Shown here: piece after piece, positions 28,969 to 36,437 of the stretch | How the letters are laid out: each line of letters opens with the position of its first letter | Numbering within the stretch: the stretch's first letter is position 1 | Origin: Litoreibacter albidus | GTDB lineage: Bacteria > Pseudomonadota > Alphaproteobacteria > Rhodobacterales > Rhodobacteraceae | Direction of reading: 5' to 3' | NCBI RefSeq assembly: GCF_900107015.1 | Contig: NZ_FNOI01000011.1 | Span: 23,502-87,501, forward strand | DNA length: 64,000 nucleotides | Notes under the pieces: model-generated | The model's database searches: none | The model's input: only the letters and a program-made list of their open reading frames with translations | Told to the model about the DNA's origin: nothing | Position numbers and translations under genes: made by a program

Positions 28969-29877
28969 TCAAAGCCCGTAAAGCCGGAACGTGTCGCGAC
29001 CGGTGAGCTCGCGCACCGCGCCCAGATCCACCAGCCGGTCGCAGAACCGTCGCGCGGCCCGGTCGGAGCGCAGCGACGTCAGGGCCGCAGGTGCCACCGC
29101 ATCGCGCGCCAGAAACACGGTCACGGCGTCCTCTGCTCCCTTCGCTCTCAGCCTCGGCGCGACCTCTCGCAACCGCGCCGCGCGGCGCGCTAGGTCTGCC
29201 CCCTCGCGGATCACCTCCACGGCAGCAGCCACAAGCGCCCGATGGACGGACGTACGTAACTCGTCACCCTCCGTCCGCAGATCACCGCGCTTGAGACCAA
29301 GTGCCAAAAGCGGCACAACATGGGTCCACCCAAGCGCTTGCGCTAAGGCCGCGTCAGCCAATAACAACGCGGTTGAGGGATCGCGCGGCCGCTCCTCCAG
29401 AACAGTTTGCAGAACTGCTGCGGCCCGCGACGCTGCCCCCACATGTCCCGCGCCGCATTGGTCGTACGCATCCAGCCAAGTCGCGATCCGCTCCGGCCCC
29501 ACGTCCAGCAGTGCCCCTTGCAGCGCATCCACAGAGACCGGACGCGCCACCGCCCGTTGCCACGACAGGGCAATTTCACCCGATGGCCCGGGGCTATCAC
29601 CGGGGTGCAGGAACGCTACAGCATCGCGCAAATCCCCTGCCCTTTCCGGCCGCCCTTGATGCGTCACGCAAGCCTCCGCCGCGCGCAGGGCGAGGCGCGC
29701 GCGCAACAAGCTTCGGGGGACGTCTTCCCGCTCCAACACAAGATGCAGGTGGGAGAGCGCCGCACCCGACAAAAACGCCACATCTTCAGGGGTTTTGGGC
29801 CGCGCAGAGGTGACCCAAGCGGGCAGCTTCGGTAGGGTATTCTGGTCGTCGGAGATATCGGTTGGCTGGTAGGTCAT
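28969..29877 (-). CDS. DUF1403 family protein
   Basis: The 302-residue protein resembles DUF1403, known from rhizobial and related replicons, without known function. It is rich in Ala, Leu and Arg and mostly helical in character, with a segment near the end (RAARRFCDRLVDLGAVRELTGRDTFRLYGL) that looks like a winged helix. No signal peptide or membrane helix is seen. Its stop overlaps or abuts the scpB start. Its promoter faces the tyrosine recombinase across 125 bp. A role as the partner of ScpB is inferred only from position. Confidence 0.8.
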   Translation of the reverse strand: MTYQPTDISDDQNTLPKLPAWVTSARPKTPEDVAFLSGAALSHLHLVLEREDVPRSLLRARLALRAAEACVTHQGRPERAGDLRDAVAFLHPGDSPGPSGEIALSWQRAVARPVSVDALQGALLDVGPERIATWLDAYDQCGAGHVGAASRAAAVLQTVLEERPRDPSTALLLADAALAQALGWTHVVPLLALGLKRGDLRTEGDELRTSVHRALVAAAVEVIREGADLARRAARLREVAPRLRAKGAEDAVTVFLARDAVAPAALTSLRSDRAARRFCDRLVDLGAVRELTGRDTFRLYGL

Positions 29878-29955
29878 GCTACACCCCTAATCCTACACGG
29901 CGCTTTTGTCCACAATTCGGCACAGAAACCGCCCCACCCTGTCGTTTCTAGCTAC

Positions 29956-29980
29956 GTCCAATAATATTGCATTATCGGAC
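29956..29980. repeat. 25-bp inverted repeat, candidate recombinase core site or operator
   Basis: Left arm GTCCAATAAT (29956-29965) and right arm ATTATCGGAC (29971-29980) are inverted repeats with 9 of 10 positions paired, separated by ATTGC. Two about-10-bp arms around a 5-7 bp centre is the layout of a tyrosine-recombinase crossover site. It lies between the divergent DUF1403 and recombinase genes, so it could instead be a shared operator. Confidence 0.5.
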
Positions 29981-30002
29981 TTGAGGGCATATCGTCTGCG
30001 CC

Positions 30003-31010
30003 ATGCCTGAAAACACGCCGATATCCGCCCACTCCCGCCCGCTAGAGCGCCTGGCAGAGACCGCGCGTGACTACGCGGAGCAGGCAACTGCGGGGAACAC
30101 CAGCAGCGCCTATAAGGCGGATTGGAAGCACTTCAGCAGATGGTGCCGGATGCGCGGCGTCCCTGCCCTGCCCCCGTCGCCGGAGCTGGTCGGGCTCTAT
30201 ATTGCCCATTGCGCGGCCCCTGACGATGGCACTCCTCCGCTCAGCGTCAGCACCATTGAGCGGCGCCTCTCCGGCATCGGCTGGCAGTACCAACAACGCG
30301 GCCTCACGCTCGACCGCAAGGACCGCCACATCGCGACCGTGCTCGCCGGTATCCGCCGCCAACACGCCCGCCCGCCGCGCCAGAAAGAGGCCGTGTTGGC
30401 GGATGATTTAATCGCGATGATCGCCACCCTGTCCCACGATCTGCGTGGCCTGCGGGACCGCGCAATTCTGCTCGTCGGATACGCAGGCGGGTTGCGGCGG
30501 TCCGAGATCGTCGCGCTGGACTGCGGGCGCGACGACACATCGGACAGCGGCGGTTGGGTGCAAATTGAAGACGCGGGTGCGGTGCTGTTTCTGCGTGGCA
30601 AAACCGGATGGCGCGAGGTGGAGATTGGCCGTGGGACCACAAAAGCCACCTGCCCCGTCCACGCGCTGGAACAATGGCTGCACTTCGCCAAGATCGACTT
30701 CGGCCCGCTCTTCCGGCGCGTTAGCCGCGACACCACGCGGGCGCTCGACGGCCGATTGTCCGACAAGCACGTGGCGCGGCTGATCAAGCAGACCGTCCTT
30801 GATGCGGGCATCCGAAGTGATCTGCCGCCGCGCGAACGTCTTGCGCTGTTCTCGGGGCACAGTTTGCGCGCGGGTCTGGCGTCCAGCGCGGAGGTGGACG
30901 AGCGCTATATCCAGAAACAACTCGGCCATGCCTCCGCTGAAATGACCCGAAGGTATCAGCGGCGTCGCGATAGATTTAGGGTAAATTTGACCAAGGCCGC
31001 AGGACTGTAG
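30003..31010 (+). CDS. Tyrosine recombinase/integrase
   Basis: The 335-residue protein has an N-terminal SAM-like DNA-binding part (about 15-120) and a complete catalytic domain: R165 in GLRRSE, K200 in RGKTGW, H286 and R289 in HSLRAG, H309 in QLGHAS and the nucleophile Y318 in RRYQRR. Such enzymes integrate elements or resolve replicon dimers. It sits between DUF1403-scpB and parB, which favours a role in resolving the plasmid. A partial copy of its 3' coding end lies just downstream. Confidence 0.92.
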   Translation: MPENTPISAHSRPLERLAETARDYAEQATAGNTSSAYKADWKHFSRWCRMRGVPALPPSPELVGLYIAHCAAPDDGTPPLSVSTIERRLSGIGWQYQQRGLTLDRKDRHIATVLAGIRRQHARPPRQKEAVLADDLIAMIATLSHDLRGLRDRAILLVGYAGGLRRSEIVALDCGRDDTSDSGGWVQIEDAGAVLFLRGKTGWREVEIGRGTTKATCPVHALEQWLHFAKIDFGPLFRRVSRDTTRALDGRLSDKHVARLIKQTVLDAGIRSDLPPRERLALFSGHSLRAGLASSAEVDERYIQKQLGHASAEMTRRYQRRRDRFRVNLTKAAGL

Positions 31011-31018
31011 GCGACGGG

Positions 31019-31040
31019 ATGGTTCCCCGCGGGGAACCAT
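31019..31040. repeat. parS-like palindrome copy 1
   Basis: Perfect 22-bp palindrome around the shared core GGTTCCCCGCGGGGAACC. It lies between the recombinase and the parB 3' end. One of five copies clustered at the par genes. Confidence 0.8.
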
Positions 31041-31088
31041 CGGCAGATCACCCCGCATTCGCGAAGAAAGCCGCAACGGGGCGTGCGG

Positions 31089-31166
31089 CAGCACGCAAAC
31101 CTCAGCGGTGGCGTCATGATAGATTTAAGGGAAAGTTAACCAAGGCCGCCAAACTAAAAGCGGCAA
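31089..31166 (+). pseudogene. Partial duplicate of the recombinase 3' coding end
   Basis: The stretch reads RWRHDRFKGKLTKAAKL in the plus strand, close to the recombinase tail RRRDRFRVNLTKAAGL at 30958-31007. DNA similarity is clear around GATAGATTTA and ACCAAGGCCGC. Each copy is followed by a parS-like palindrome. It looks like a tandem duplication or the tail of a lost second recombinase. Confidence 0.65.
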
Positions 31167-31190
31167 GGTGGTTCCCCGCGGGGAACCACC
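31167..31190. repeat. parS-like palindrome copy 2
   Basis: Perfect 24-bp palindrome with the same 18-bp core, extended by three matching bases on each side. It lies seven bases before the parB stop region. Confidence 0.8.
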
Positions 31191-31196
31191 GGTGGG

Positions 31197-32309
31197 TCAG
31201 TCCAAGTTTGCCAAAAAGGCTTCAACCGCGCTTTGCAGCTTTTCACGGCTCACCGCAGAGAAGTCGCGCGGCAGGCGCAACTCAACCTTGCCGTTCTGTG
31301 CCAGCACCCGCGCTTCGCCCTCTGGCCGCGCCAGACGCAGCGATGTTTTGGACACCGATTTGGGCGGGGTCGGCGTGTCGTCCTCGGGCGGCAACAGGGC
31401 TTCGCGCAGCACGCGGACCTCTGAGGCGGGGTCGTGATCGTCCAGCGCTTTGAGGGTCTCCGCAACTTGCGCCCCGCGCCCCTCCTCCGCTTCGAACAGC
31501 TTGTAGAGGTCCATGCCCAAGGCGCGTGGGATTGCCTCCGGATGGAGCAACGCGTCGCCCAGAACATCCAAGACTTTTGCGAATTGACGGATGTAGCTGC
31601 GCTTCTGCTTTAGCGCGGAGGCGTATAAAACCGTCACCGCATCGCCCGGATCCATGCCTTCGTCGCGGGCATAGGAGATGGCGAGCCGCGCCATTTCACC
31701 GAAAGAGATGTCTTTTCGGACGAGGTTTTCGTCCACCATCTTGCGGTACAAATCGACCAATGGTTCCCCGCGGGGAACCAGCGCGGCGGGGATCTTGGTG
31801 TAGCGCACGTCGCCTGTTTCCTCCGCCAACTCCTTGAATGCGGCCAAGCGGCGGAAGCCTTGGATCAGCTCAAACCCTGTTTCCGTCTGCTCCACGCGGA
31901 TCGGGTTAGAGAGCCCAACCGCCTTAATAGAGTCTTTTAGCTCCATCAATTCAGGGTCTGCGTTGGCGGAACGGTCCCGCGTCAGCTTTGTGATCACGAC
32001 GGATGATGTGGGGATCAGGTCGGTGATCAGGCCCATCTTCTTCAGCCGAACATGCTCATGCGCCAAGGCGTCATTCTCTGCACGAATGGCAGCTTCGGCC
32101 CCAGCCCGCTCCGACGTCGCGTCGGCGGCTTCGGAAATAGCGCTCGCCATCGGGCCACGACGTTGCGGCGCGGCCTCGTTTTGCAAGGGGTGACCTTGGA
32201 CATTGAAGGACTTGGTTTCCAGCGGAGGGTTCCCCGCGGGGAACCTCTCGTCCTCCGGCGCATCCTCCGCCTCGAAGTTGATGTCGAAAACGCTGCGTTT
32301 CTTAACCAT
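31197..32309 (-). CDS. parB: ParB-family partition protein
   Basis: The 370-residue protein has the ParB/Srx N-domain (LMELKDSIKAVGLSNPIRVEQ, GFELIQGFRRLAAFKEL; about 120-170), a helix-turn-helix region (about 205-275, FGEMARLAISYARDEGMD to KRSYIRQFAKVLDVLGD) and a C-terminal dimerisation part. It binds parS and loads on DNA for replicon partition. Two parS-like palindromes lie inside the gene and encode ERFPAGNPPL (about 22-31) and VPRGEP (about residues 177-183). It is transcribed with parA, four bases downstream. Confidence 0.93.
   Translation of the reverse strand: MVKKRSVFDINFEAEDAPEDERFPAGNPPLETKSFNVQGHPLQNEAAPQRRGPMASAISEAADATSERAGAEAAIRAENDALAHEHVRLKKMGLITDLIPTSSVVITKLTRDRSANADPELMELKDSIKAVGLSNPIRVEQTETGFELIQGFRRLAAFKELAEETGDVRYTKIPAALVPRGEPLVDLYRKMVDENLVRKDISFGEMARLAISYARDEGMDPGDAVTVLYASALKQKRSYIRQFAKVLDVLGDALLHPEAIPRALGMDLYKLFEAEEGRGAQVAETLKALDDHDPASEVRVLREALLPPEDDTPTPPKSVSKTSLRLARPEGEARVLAQNGKVELRLPRDFSAVSREKLQSAVEAFLANLD
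31761..31780. repeat. parS-like palindrome copy 3 (inside parB)
   Basis: 20-bp perfect palindrome with the shared core, in the parB reading frame. It encodes VPRGEP just after the Srx-like domain. Confidence 0.8.
32228..32245. repeat. parS-like palindrome copy 4 (inside parB)
   Basis: 18-bp core palindrome GGTTCCCCGCGGGGAACC in the 5' part of parB, encoding FPAGNP in the flexible N-terminal region. Confidence 0.8.
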
Positions 32310-32312
32310 CTA

Positions 32313-33608
32313 TTAGTCCTCCACCTTGTCCCACGCATCCGTCAGCGTGTCCCTGAATTCCTCGTAAGCCCGATCAAACGACGCACGTGCGCGGCGCCAT
32401 GTCTCCCGCGTCATCTGGCGGTAATCAATCTCGTAAACGGACGACAGGAAGCGGCCGGACTGCTCCACCGCGCGGGTCATCTCGATCGGATGCTCGGCAA
32501 CATGTGACTTAAAGACCTGACCAAAAGCTGACTGCATCGCGCGGTGCAAATCGTTGTTCGGCTCGAACCGCGTCAGCAAGAACTTGAGATCAAGGAACGC
32601 CTTATCGACGCCGGTGCTGCCGGGTGTCTGCCCCTTAAAGCGGCCCAAATCTTCCAGCGCCTCGGACAGCTGGCCGATGAAACTGGTGGTTGAATCGTAT
32701 TCCCAGTAGCCGGGGCCGGAGGGGATGTAGAGCACGTCGGACGCGAAAACCGCGTTCATCGACTGGTACCCGATGGCGGGCGGGCAGTCGAAGATGATCA
32801 TGTCGTAGGCGTCGTCCGGCAGTTGATCAAGGTAGCGCGACACGGCAGCGAAAAACGACCATTCCGGATTGAGGTAGCGGTACTGCGCGGAGGCAAATTC
32901 CACGAAGGCGGCATTGGCGCAGGAGGGCACCAAATCAATCGACGGCCAGCTTGTCGGCTTGATGAAGTCGGCCACGCGCAGATCGCTTAGGCCCATTCCG
33001 GTCACGGCGGCGGGCAAGGTGCGGCGGGGCAGGGTGGTGCCGGATTCCGCACCGGCGGGCGCGTTGTTCATCCGCTCCGTCTCGCGGATCAGGTCGCGGG
33101 CCATGATGCCCCAGACGGTGAATTCCTCGGCCACGTCGGACAGGCCCATGGAGTGGCTGAGCGTGGCTTGCGGGTCGAAGTCTACGCACAGCACTCGGTA
33201 GCCGTCGAGGGCTGCGGCATGGGCAAAATGCAACGCGACGGTGGACTTGCCAGCGCCGCCTTTGAAGTTGGCAATCGCCGCGCGGATGGCGCGTTTACCG
33301 GCGGGGCGCTTGGGCATCAGGGAGCGACCTTTGACTTTGATCTTGCGGCGCAGCTCGTTGATTTCCTCCAGCGTGTACCAGCGCTGACGACCGTCTTCTT
33401 CTACCAGGCCTTCGGGCAGGGACGGGTCCGCGGCGAGGCGACCACGCAAGGTCGAGGGGTTCATCTTGAAGATCAGCTCCGCGACCTCCCAGCTAGAGAA
33501 CCGGCGGAGCGTCTTCTCCATCTCGGGGGAGTAGGTCTGCTGGCGGATGAAGCCCTGCATCTTGAGCGATTGGGCCTGAAGTCTGGCCAGATCGGAGTGG
33601 TTGAACAT
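32313..33608 (-). CDS. parA: ParA/RepA-family partition ATPase
   Basis: The 431-residue protein has an N-terminal MerR/HTH-like DNA-binding part (FSSWEVAELIFKMNPSTLRGRL; about 37-58) and a deviant Walker A KGGAGKST (116-123). CVDFDPQATLSHSMG and MIIFDCPPAIGYQSMNAV follow. ParA uses ATP to move ParB-parS complexes so that daughter cells both receive the replicon, and the N-terminal HTH usually autoregulates. I use ATG 33608; a longer frame would start inside a parS-like palindrome. Confidence 0.94.
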   Translation of the reverse strand: MFNHSDLARLQAQSLKMQGFIRQQTYSPEMEKTLRRFSSWEVAELIFKMNPSTLRGRLAADPSLPEGLVEEDGRQRWYTLEEINELRRKIKVKGRSLMPKRPAGKRAIRAAIANFKGGAGKSTVALHFAHAAALDGYRVLCVDFDPQATLSHSMGLSDVAEEFTVWGIMARDLIRETERMNNAPAGAESGTTLPRRTLPAAVTGMGLSDLRVADFIKPTSWPSIDLVPSCANAAFVEFASAQYRYLNPEWSFFAAVSRYLDQLPDDAYDMIIFDCPPAIGYQSMNAVFASDVLYIPSGPGYWEYDSTTSFIGQLSEALEDLGRFKGQTPGSTGVDKAFLDLKFLLTRFEPNNDLHRAMQSAFGQVFKSHVAEHPIEMTRAVEQSGRFLSSVYEIDYRQMTRETWRRARASFDRAYEEFRDTLTDAWDKVED

Positions 33609-34127
33609 GTGTCGATCCCAACTGTGTGGTTCCCCGCGGGGAACCATCCCCCCGCTCAGAACGCTTTTTCTGATTATTTCCTGATTTACGTCTAATTTGC
33701 TATCGTTGAAAACCCTATTTATAAAAAAACCGGAAACATCGCGCTGGCACAGGGCCCTTTAACATAAAGGCGATGCAGCGATTCTCTCTGTCGGGCGGTG
33801 AAACGGGTCCGAGCCTACGCAGATCGACAAAATATAGGGGGACGTCTTTGACTGTTCTGCCGTATATTGGGGGACAAAACTGCGTCAATAGGGGACAGCC
33901 TGAATGGCCCCCTATACCTTAGATACCTTTTTTCATCTTTTGATTTAGGTTTGGGGTTTGGAAATATTTGAACGAAGGCTTGACAGAATCGGGGTTTAGG
34001 ACGCAAATCACCTTGAGATCGGGAAAGGCGTTGCCTCATACAAATCCCGACGACCGGATCGTTCAACAGATCCACAGAGCAGGCAGGCATCTCTCCAAAT
34101 ACGATTGATGCGACTTCGAGGGCAGAC
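33609..34127. other. Putative replication origin region with iteron-like repeats
   Basis: This 519-bp spacer separates parA from rep. It holds a markedly AT-rich stretch (about 33660-33740). At 33833-33916 four related motifs follow: TATAGGGGGAC (33833-33843), TATTGGGGGAC (33865-33875), AATAGGGGAC (33887-33896) and the inverted GGCCCCCTATAC (33907-33916). Iterons beside an AT-rich region and the initiator gene are the usual layout of a plasmid origin. The exact origin is inferred. Confidence 0.65.
33627..33646. repeat. parS-like palindrome copy 5 (upstream of parA)
   Basis: 20-bp palindrome with the shared core, about 20 bp before the parA start. A ParB-parS complex here could also repress the par operon. 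Confidence 0.8.
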
Positions 34128-34817
34128 ATGCATTCTCCGAAAGCTGTGGGGCGTCAGGCCGCCGCACGTAAATACGATATTATCACCGCACTGGGCACCT
34201 ATGCTTTGGCGCGGGGCAAACACGATCACCGGCTGGTGCTTCGACTGCTGACGCTGATCACCGCGCGCTATAACTGGCAACGCGACGAGTTGGCGGTGGG
34301 CCAGCGCGAGATCGCGCGCATGTGGTCGGTGGACGAGCGCACGGTGAAGCGCGAGATGGCGAAACTGCGCGGCATGGGCTGGCTGGTGGTCAAGCGGCAG
34401 GGCGCGCGGGGCAGGGTGTCGGAGTACAGCATTAACTTTGTGCGCCTGCTGGATGACACACGCGACGATTGGGCCAAGGTTGGCCCCGACTATGATCACC
34501 GCATGAAAGGCGAGCCTGCGCCGGAGCAGGGCGCAGAGGTGGTGCCCCTGCCGGTGCGCGGTGCTGTGCCCGCACCGGAGGCAGGTGGCGGCTCTGCGTG
34601 GGATTTGGCGCGCGCTATTTTGCACCAAGAGGACGCGGCGAATTACGGCAGCTGGTTCCACCGTCTGCGCGCTGGCGAGAGGGTAGGGGGGCGACTGACC
34701 CTTGTGGCCCCCAGCCGGTTCCACGCGGCCTATGTGCGGTCCCATTTCACGGTGCGTTTGCTGAATGTGTGCCGTAGCGTTGATGACAGCATCACACAGG
34801 TGTTTGTGACGGAGTAG
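34128..34817 (+). CDS. DnaA-like plasmid replication initiator
   Basis: The 229-residue protein has an N-terminal winged-helix-type DNA-binding part (LLTLITARYNWQRDELAVGQREIARMWSVDERTVKREMAKLRGMGWLVV; about 42-90). A linker follows, then a C-terminal part that resembles DnaA domain I (WDLARAILHQEDAANYGSWFHRLRAG, GRLTLVAPSRFHAAYVRSHFTVRLL; about 160-222). This is the organisation of the DnaA-like replicases of Rhodobacteraceae plasmids. It diverges from parAB across the iteron region. It marks the window as extrachromosomal. Confidence 0.85.
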   Translation: MHSPKAVGRQAAARKYDIITALGTYALARGKHDHRLVLRLLTLITARYNWQRDELAVGQREIARMWSVDERTVKREMAKLRGMGWLVVKRQGARGRVSEYSINFVRLLDDTRDDWAKVGPDYDHRMKGEPAPEQGAEVVPLPVRGAVPAPEAGGGSAWDLARAILHQEDAANYGSWFHRLRAGERVGGRLTLVAPSRFHAAYVRSHFTVRLLNVCRSVDDSITQVFVTE

Positions 34818-34886
34818 ACGGCCCTATGGTGCCTTGGGGCGGGGTGACGCTGAGGGGGCTTAAATGGCCGCTGTAAGCGCCACAAA

Positions 34887-34915
34887 AAAGGGCCCGCATT
34901 TCTGCGAACCCTTTG
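34887..34915. terminator. Bidirectional terminator between rep and wza
   Basis: A hairpin with outer arms AAAGGG/CCCTTT and inner arms CGC/GCG around ATTTCT, preceded by an A-run and followed by a T-rich stretch. It suits the convergent ends of rep (plus) and the exporter gene (minus). Confidence 0.7.
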
Positions 34916-34939
34916 TAATCATTTAACTTAGCTGGTTGC

Positions 34940-36292
34940 CTAGTTGGTCGCCAATGCCGCGCCGCTGGTAAGCAGGGACGGGATGAACTGCGACAATGCG
35001 CGGTTCCATTTGGTGATCGGCTGCTCTGCGATGAAGACTACATCGTTCGGGCGCATCTGCATCTTGGTGGCTAAGATCAGGTTGGTCGCGTCGGAGCCGT
35101 CCAGGTGCCAAGCGGTGATCAGATCAGGATTGCCTGGTTCTGGGGAGCCACGCAGGATGTAGATTTTGCGTGGGTTGGCCTCTTTGTTGAGGAAGCCGTC
35201 GTTCTCGAACAGCGCGTCTGCGAGCGTTGCTTTGCGGCCGAAGGGCAGGGCGTAGCGGCCGTTTTTGGCAACTTCCCCGGTGAGATAGACGTAATCGCGA
35301 TCAACGGCTTCCAGCTCGATCTGGGCGCGGAAGTTATCGCGGCTTTCGTCCAGCGCGGCACGGCGCAGGTTCACCTCGGCGTTCAATTCGGCAAGGGCCT
35401 GTACGCGCGACTGCTGGCGGAACTCGGCCAGTGTGATCTGCTCTTGGAAGTAGGCTTGCGCCTTGTTCAGCTGGTATTCCGTGTCGACGAAAATGCTGTC
35501 GCCATCCACAAGGCGGGTTTTCTGCGCGTTGGCGTTGCCCAGATACTCGTTCAGCGGGATTTGGTAGAGTTTGCCGTCGCGGTAGATGCGAATGGAGGCG
35601 TAATCCAAGTCTTCGGTGTCAACACCGCCCGCCGCAGCGAGTGCCGCGTCAAGTGTCAGAGGGGTCAGCGTGATCGGAACCACGGTCGGGCTGGCGACGG
35701 CGCCGCCCAAGGACACGCGCTTGGAGTTGAATGCGGAGATTTCCAAGCTGAATGTCGGGTCGATCTGGCTTTGCACCAAACGTTGGAACAGTAAAGCGTC
35801 GGCTTCTTCCAGCGTCATGCCGGAGACCTGAACGCGGCCCACTTCAGGGATCGCGATCGCGCCGTCATCTTGCACGGTGTAGCCTTGGCGGGCGTTTTGC
35901 GCGGCCAGAAGCCCGCTGAGTTCTTCAACGGTGCTGCCGCCGGTTTTTGTGGCCAAAAGCAACACGTCACCAACGCCGATTTTATACGCGCCCGGGGAGA
36001 CGGGCGGCGGCAGGCGGGTTGCCATGTTTGCTGGGCGATCTTGGGCGTTCAGCGACGCCACGGGTGCTGTGCCAGAGCTGCGAACGCCGTTGCCGCTGCC
36101 TGCGTTCGAGAAGAACGCGGCGGGCAGCGCTTTTGGGGTGTAGGCGCTGGAATTGGCAGCCCGCACGGAGGACGCGGTGAGCGGTACAACGCGGACCTTG
36201 CCTTCCTCGGCGGTTACTTTCGGGGAGATGTAGGCCGCACCGCAACCTGTCACTGTTCCCAAGGCCATAGCCACTACGATATGTTTCAGCAT
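34940..36292 (-). CDS. Wza-type polysaccharide export lipoprotein
   Basis: The 450-residue protein begins at ATG 36292 with a lipoprotein signal (LGTVTGC, lipid-linked Cys about residue 17). The Poly_export domain follows (YKIGVGDVLLLATKTGG...GYTVQDDGAIAIPEVGRVQVSGMTLEEADALL), then SLBB-like repeats (VSLGGAV, DGDSIFV, VYLTGEVAKNGRYALPFG). Wza-type proteins form the outer-membrane exit pore for capsule or exopolysaccharide. The Wzc-type kinase lies upstream on the same strand. Confidence 0.92.
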   Translation of the reverse strand: MLKHIVVAMALGTVTGCGAAYISPKVTAEEGKVRVVPLTASSVRAANSSAYTPKALPAAFFSNAGSGNGVRSSGTAPVASLNAQDRPANMATRLPPPVSPGAYKIGVGDVLLLATKTGGSTVEELSGLLAAQNARQGYTVQDDGAIAIPEVGRVQVSGMTLEEADALLFQRLVQSQIDPTFSLEISAFNSKRVSLGGAVASPTVVPITLTPLTLDAALAAAGGVDTEDLDYASIRIYRDGKLYQIPLNEYLGNANAQKTRLVDGDSIFVDTEYQLNKAQAYFQEQITLAEFRQQSRVQALAELNAEVNLRRAALDESRDNFRAQIELEAVDRDYVYLTGEVAKNGRYALPFGRKATLADALFENDGFLNKEANPRKIYILRGSPEPGNPDLITAWHLDGSDATNLILATKMQMRPNDVVFIAEQPITKWNRALSQFIPSLLTSGAALATN

Positions 36293-36437
36293 GAAATGCC
36301 CCTGCGCCCCGTTTTTGATTGCATACCTTATGTTAATACATGGGCATGAATGCAAGGACAGAGGCCCACTTTCGTCATAAAAGAAGGCGTTTTGTTACTT
36401 GGGGGTCGCAGTGGCGGGAAGCCGCCGGTGGTGCGGC

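Noticed and set aside
29003..31010. Prophage or integrative element around the recombinase
   Set aside because: No phage structural, lysis or conjugation genes are nearby; the setting is replication and partition genes.
31019..33646. CRISPR-like array of repeats
   Set aside because: The five repeats are palindromes at irregular spacing within or beside par genes, without spacers or cas genes.
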